The notes under the pieces are model-generated. The model did not search any database and had not been told where the DNA came from. It worked only from the letters and a program-made list of their open reading frames with translations. Below are positions 62,884 through 64,000 of a stretch of 64,000 nucleotides of DNA, piece after piece. This DNA comes from Erythrobacter crassostreae. GTDB lineage: Bacteria > Pseudomonadota > Alphaproteobacteria > Sphingomonadales > Sphingomonadaceae. The position numbers and the translations under genes are program-made. The stretch is from the NCBI RefSeq assembly GCF_019204045.1, contig NZ_JAGSPC010000001.1, positions 310,001-374,000 of the forward strand. The letters run 5' to 3'. Every line of letters starts with the position of its first letter. Position 1 is the stretch's first letter.

Positions 62884-63597
62884 CTATTTTGGCTGGATCG
62901 TAAAGTCATGCTCGATGTAGAGAAAGACTTCGGTCTCGCTTGACTGCTGCCAATACAGATCGCCCTCTAGGCCGCTTATTTCGACCCCGTATCCGCTGCC
63001 AAACATCGCGGCATAGCGGGTCGATTCCTTAGCGATGTGGCGCACGACATCAGCGCGATATTGTTCGGGATCATCGATCGCCAAACCCGTCGTGCCGACA
63101 TCAATGAAGGAGCGTCCTGTTGCAGGAATTCCTTTGACGAATTCTGCGATATCCTTGGCCGTTGCGCGAACACTCGCAGCCTCTCCCTGCAATGGGATGC
63201 GGGCGTAGATTTGCACCCTGCTCGTGTCTGGGCGGTTTCCGCCTCTAACCGGCAGTTCTCGCATGTTGGCGCGGGTCACTGGTTTTAGAGTGTAGCTGCC
63301 TGCGACGAGCGTAATGCCTTCGTTTGCGGCGCGGTCGATTGTCGCAGATAGCATCGCGAAAAGCTCTTCGGCACGGGCATCTCGGTCGCGCGAATCCGAG
63401 CTGACATAAAGTGGGGTGACAAAGTAATCCGCCTTGCGCGTGACGCCTATCGCGGACGGGCCATTATTTGCTGTGAAATAGGCATTCCCAACCGAGCGAT
63501 CTTGCCGTGATCCGGTGACAACAATCGTATCTTGCGCGGCGGCAGGTAGCGGCATTGCAACCGCCATAATCGCGGCGGTTAAAATCAGTCTCTTCAT
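62884..63597 (-). CDS. SIMPL-domain (DUF541) protein
   Basis: A 237-residue exported protein with a signal peptide ending near PAAAQD. DTIVVTGSRQDRSVGNAYFT, ATIDRAANEGITLVAGSYTL and a repeated beta-alpha pattern fit the SIMPL/DUF541 family. Function unknown. It converges with the alginate lyase gene, 7 bases apart. Confidence 0.78.
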   Translation of the reverse strand: MKRLILTAAIMAVAMPLPAAAQDTIVVTGSRQDRSVGNAYFTANNGPSAIGVTRKADYFVTPLYVSSDSRDRDARAEELFAMLSATIDRAANEGITLVAGSYTLKPVTRANMRELPVRGGNRPDTSRVQIYARIPLQGEAASVRATAKDIAEFVKGIPATGRSFIDVGTTGLAIDDPEQYRADVVRHIAKESTRYAAMFGSGYGVEISGLEGDLYWQQSSETEVFLYIEHDFTIQPK

Positions 63598-63660
63598 CTG
63601 TCCCTCCCCTTTTGAGTGATCCTGATCCTAAGACTGCAATTCCGACTGCACAATGAACGG

Positions 63661-63700
63661 CAAAGAAAAGCCCCGCCGGCGCGCTATGCTCCGGCGGGGC
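63661..63700 (-). terminator. Rho-independent terminator of rpoC
   Basis: On the minus strand GCCCCGCCGG (63700-63691) pairs perfectly with CCGGCGGGGC (63679-63670) across an 11-base loop, followed by TTTTCTTTG. It lies about 26 bases after the rpoC stop and before the SIMPL gene start, so it ends the rpoBC transcript. Confidence 0.9.
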
Positions 63701-63726
63701 CTATCGGTTTAGCTTTTCAGCTTTGC

Positions 63727-64000
<274 letters not shown>

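Overview
The window looks like chromosomal DNA from a marine or aquatic alphaproteobacterium of the order Sphingomonadales, most likely family Erythrobacteraceae. I infer this from gene content (GapR/DUF2312 and DUF1244 next to pyruvate kinase, a UrcA-family protein, a PPIase/DUF3604/HupE trio, an RcGTA-type spike base protein) and from moderate-to-high GC. No database search was possible. Both ends are cut: the left end holds the last codons of a TolC-type outer-membrane factor, and the right end holds the last codons of rpoC followed by a clear rho-independent terminator.

Region 1 (1-5.5 kb) holds a HupE-like permease, a membrane-anchored parvulin and a DUF3604 lipoprotein in one operon, then a CaiB/MaoC acyl-CoA pair. 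Region 2 (5.6-29.8 kb) is a large exopolysaccharide locus. It encodes a PssD/PssE split glycosyltransferase, WecC and WecB (UDP-ManNAcA supply), Wza/Wzc-type export, several glycosyltransferases, a Wzy/WaaL-like membrane protein, a Wzx flippase, a pyruvyl transferase with an iron-sulfur partner, an acyltransferase and rfbABCD (dTDP-rhamnose supply). Embedded in it, at 17.6-20.5 kb, are two genes that look like the head-spike base and head-spike fibre of a gene transfer agent, whose known job in Rhodobacter is to bind the capsule.

Region 3 (30.0-37.2 kb) is a lasso-peptide biosynthetic cluster. It has a nucleotidyltransferase and an ABC exporter on the plus strand. On the minus strand it has an asparagine-synthetase-like cyclase, a 45-residue precursor (35161-35298), a PRMT-like methyltransferase with an apparent PqqD-like tail, an HprK-like kinase and a stand-alone PqqD/RRE protein. 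The precursor has the exact YxxPxLxxxGxxxxxTx leader motif and a core that begins with Gly and has Asp at position 9. No B2 (transglutaminase-fold) leader peptidase is visible anywhere in the window. Region 4 (37.4-39.9 kb) returns to polysaccharide-type genes: a small exported protein, a second O-antigen ligase-like protein and a small anchored protein.

Region 5 (40.1-64 kb) is mostly housekeeping: tRNA-Leu(CAG), an NDUFA9-like protein, a PQQ/haem dehydrogenase, purU and purT, a PAS/degenerate-GGDEF protein, a PilZ-HTH regulator, lysC, ubiG, a tightly coupled yebC-ruvC-arsC-glpQ-DCC operon, gapR, pyk, gltX, a PL7 alginate lyase, a SIMPL protein and rpoC. No CRISPR array, insertion sequence, integrase or rRNA was found.
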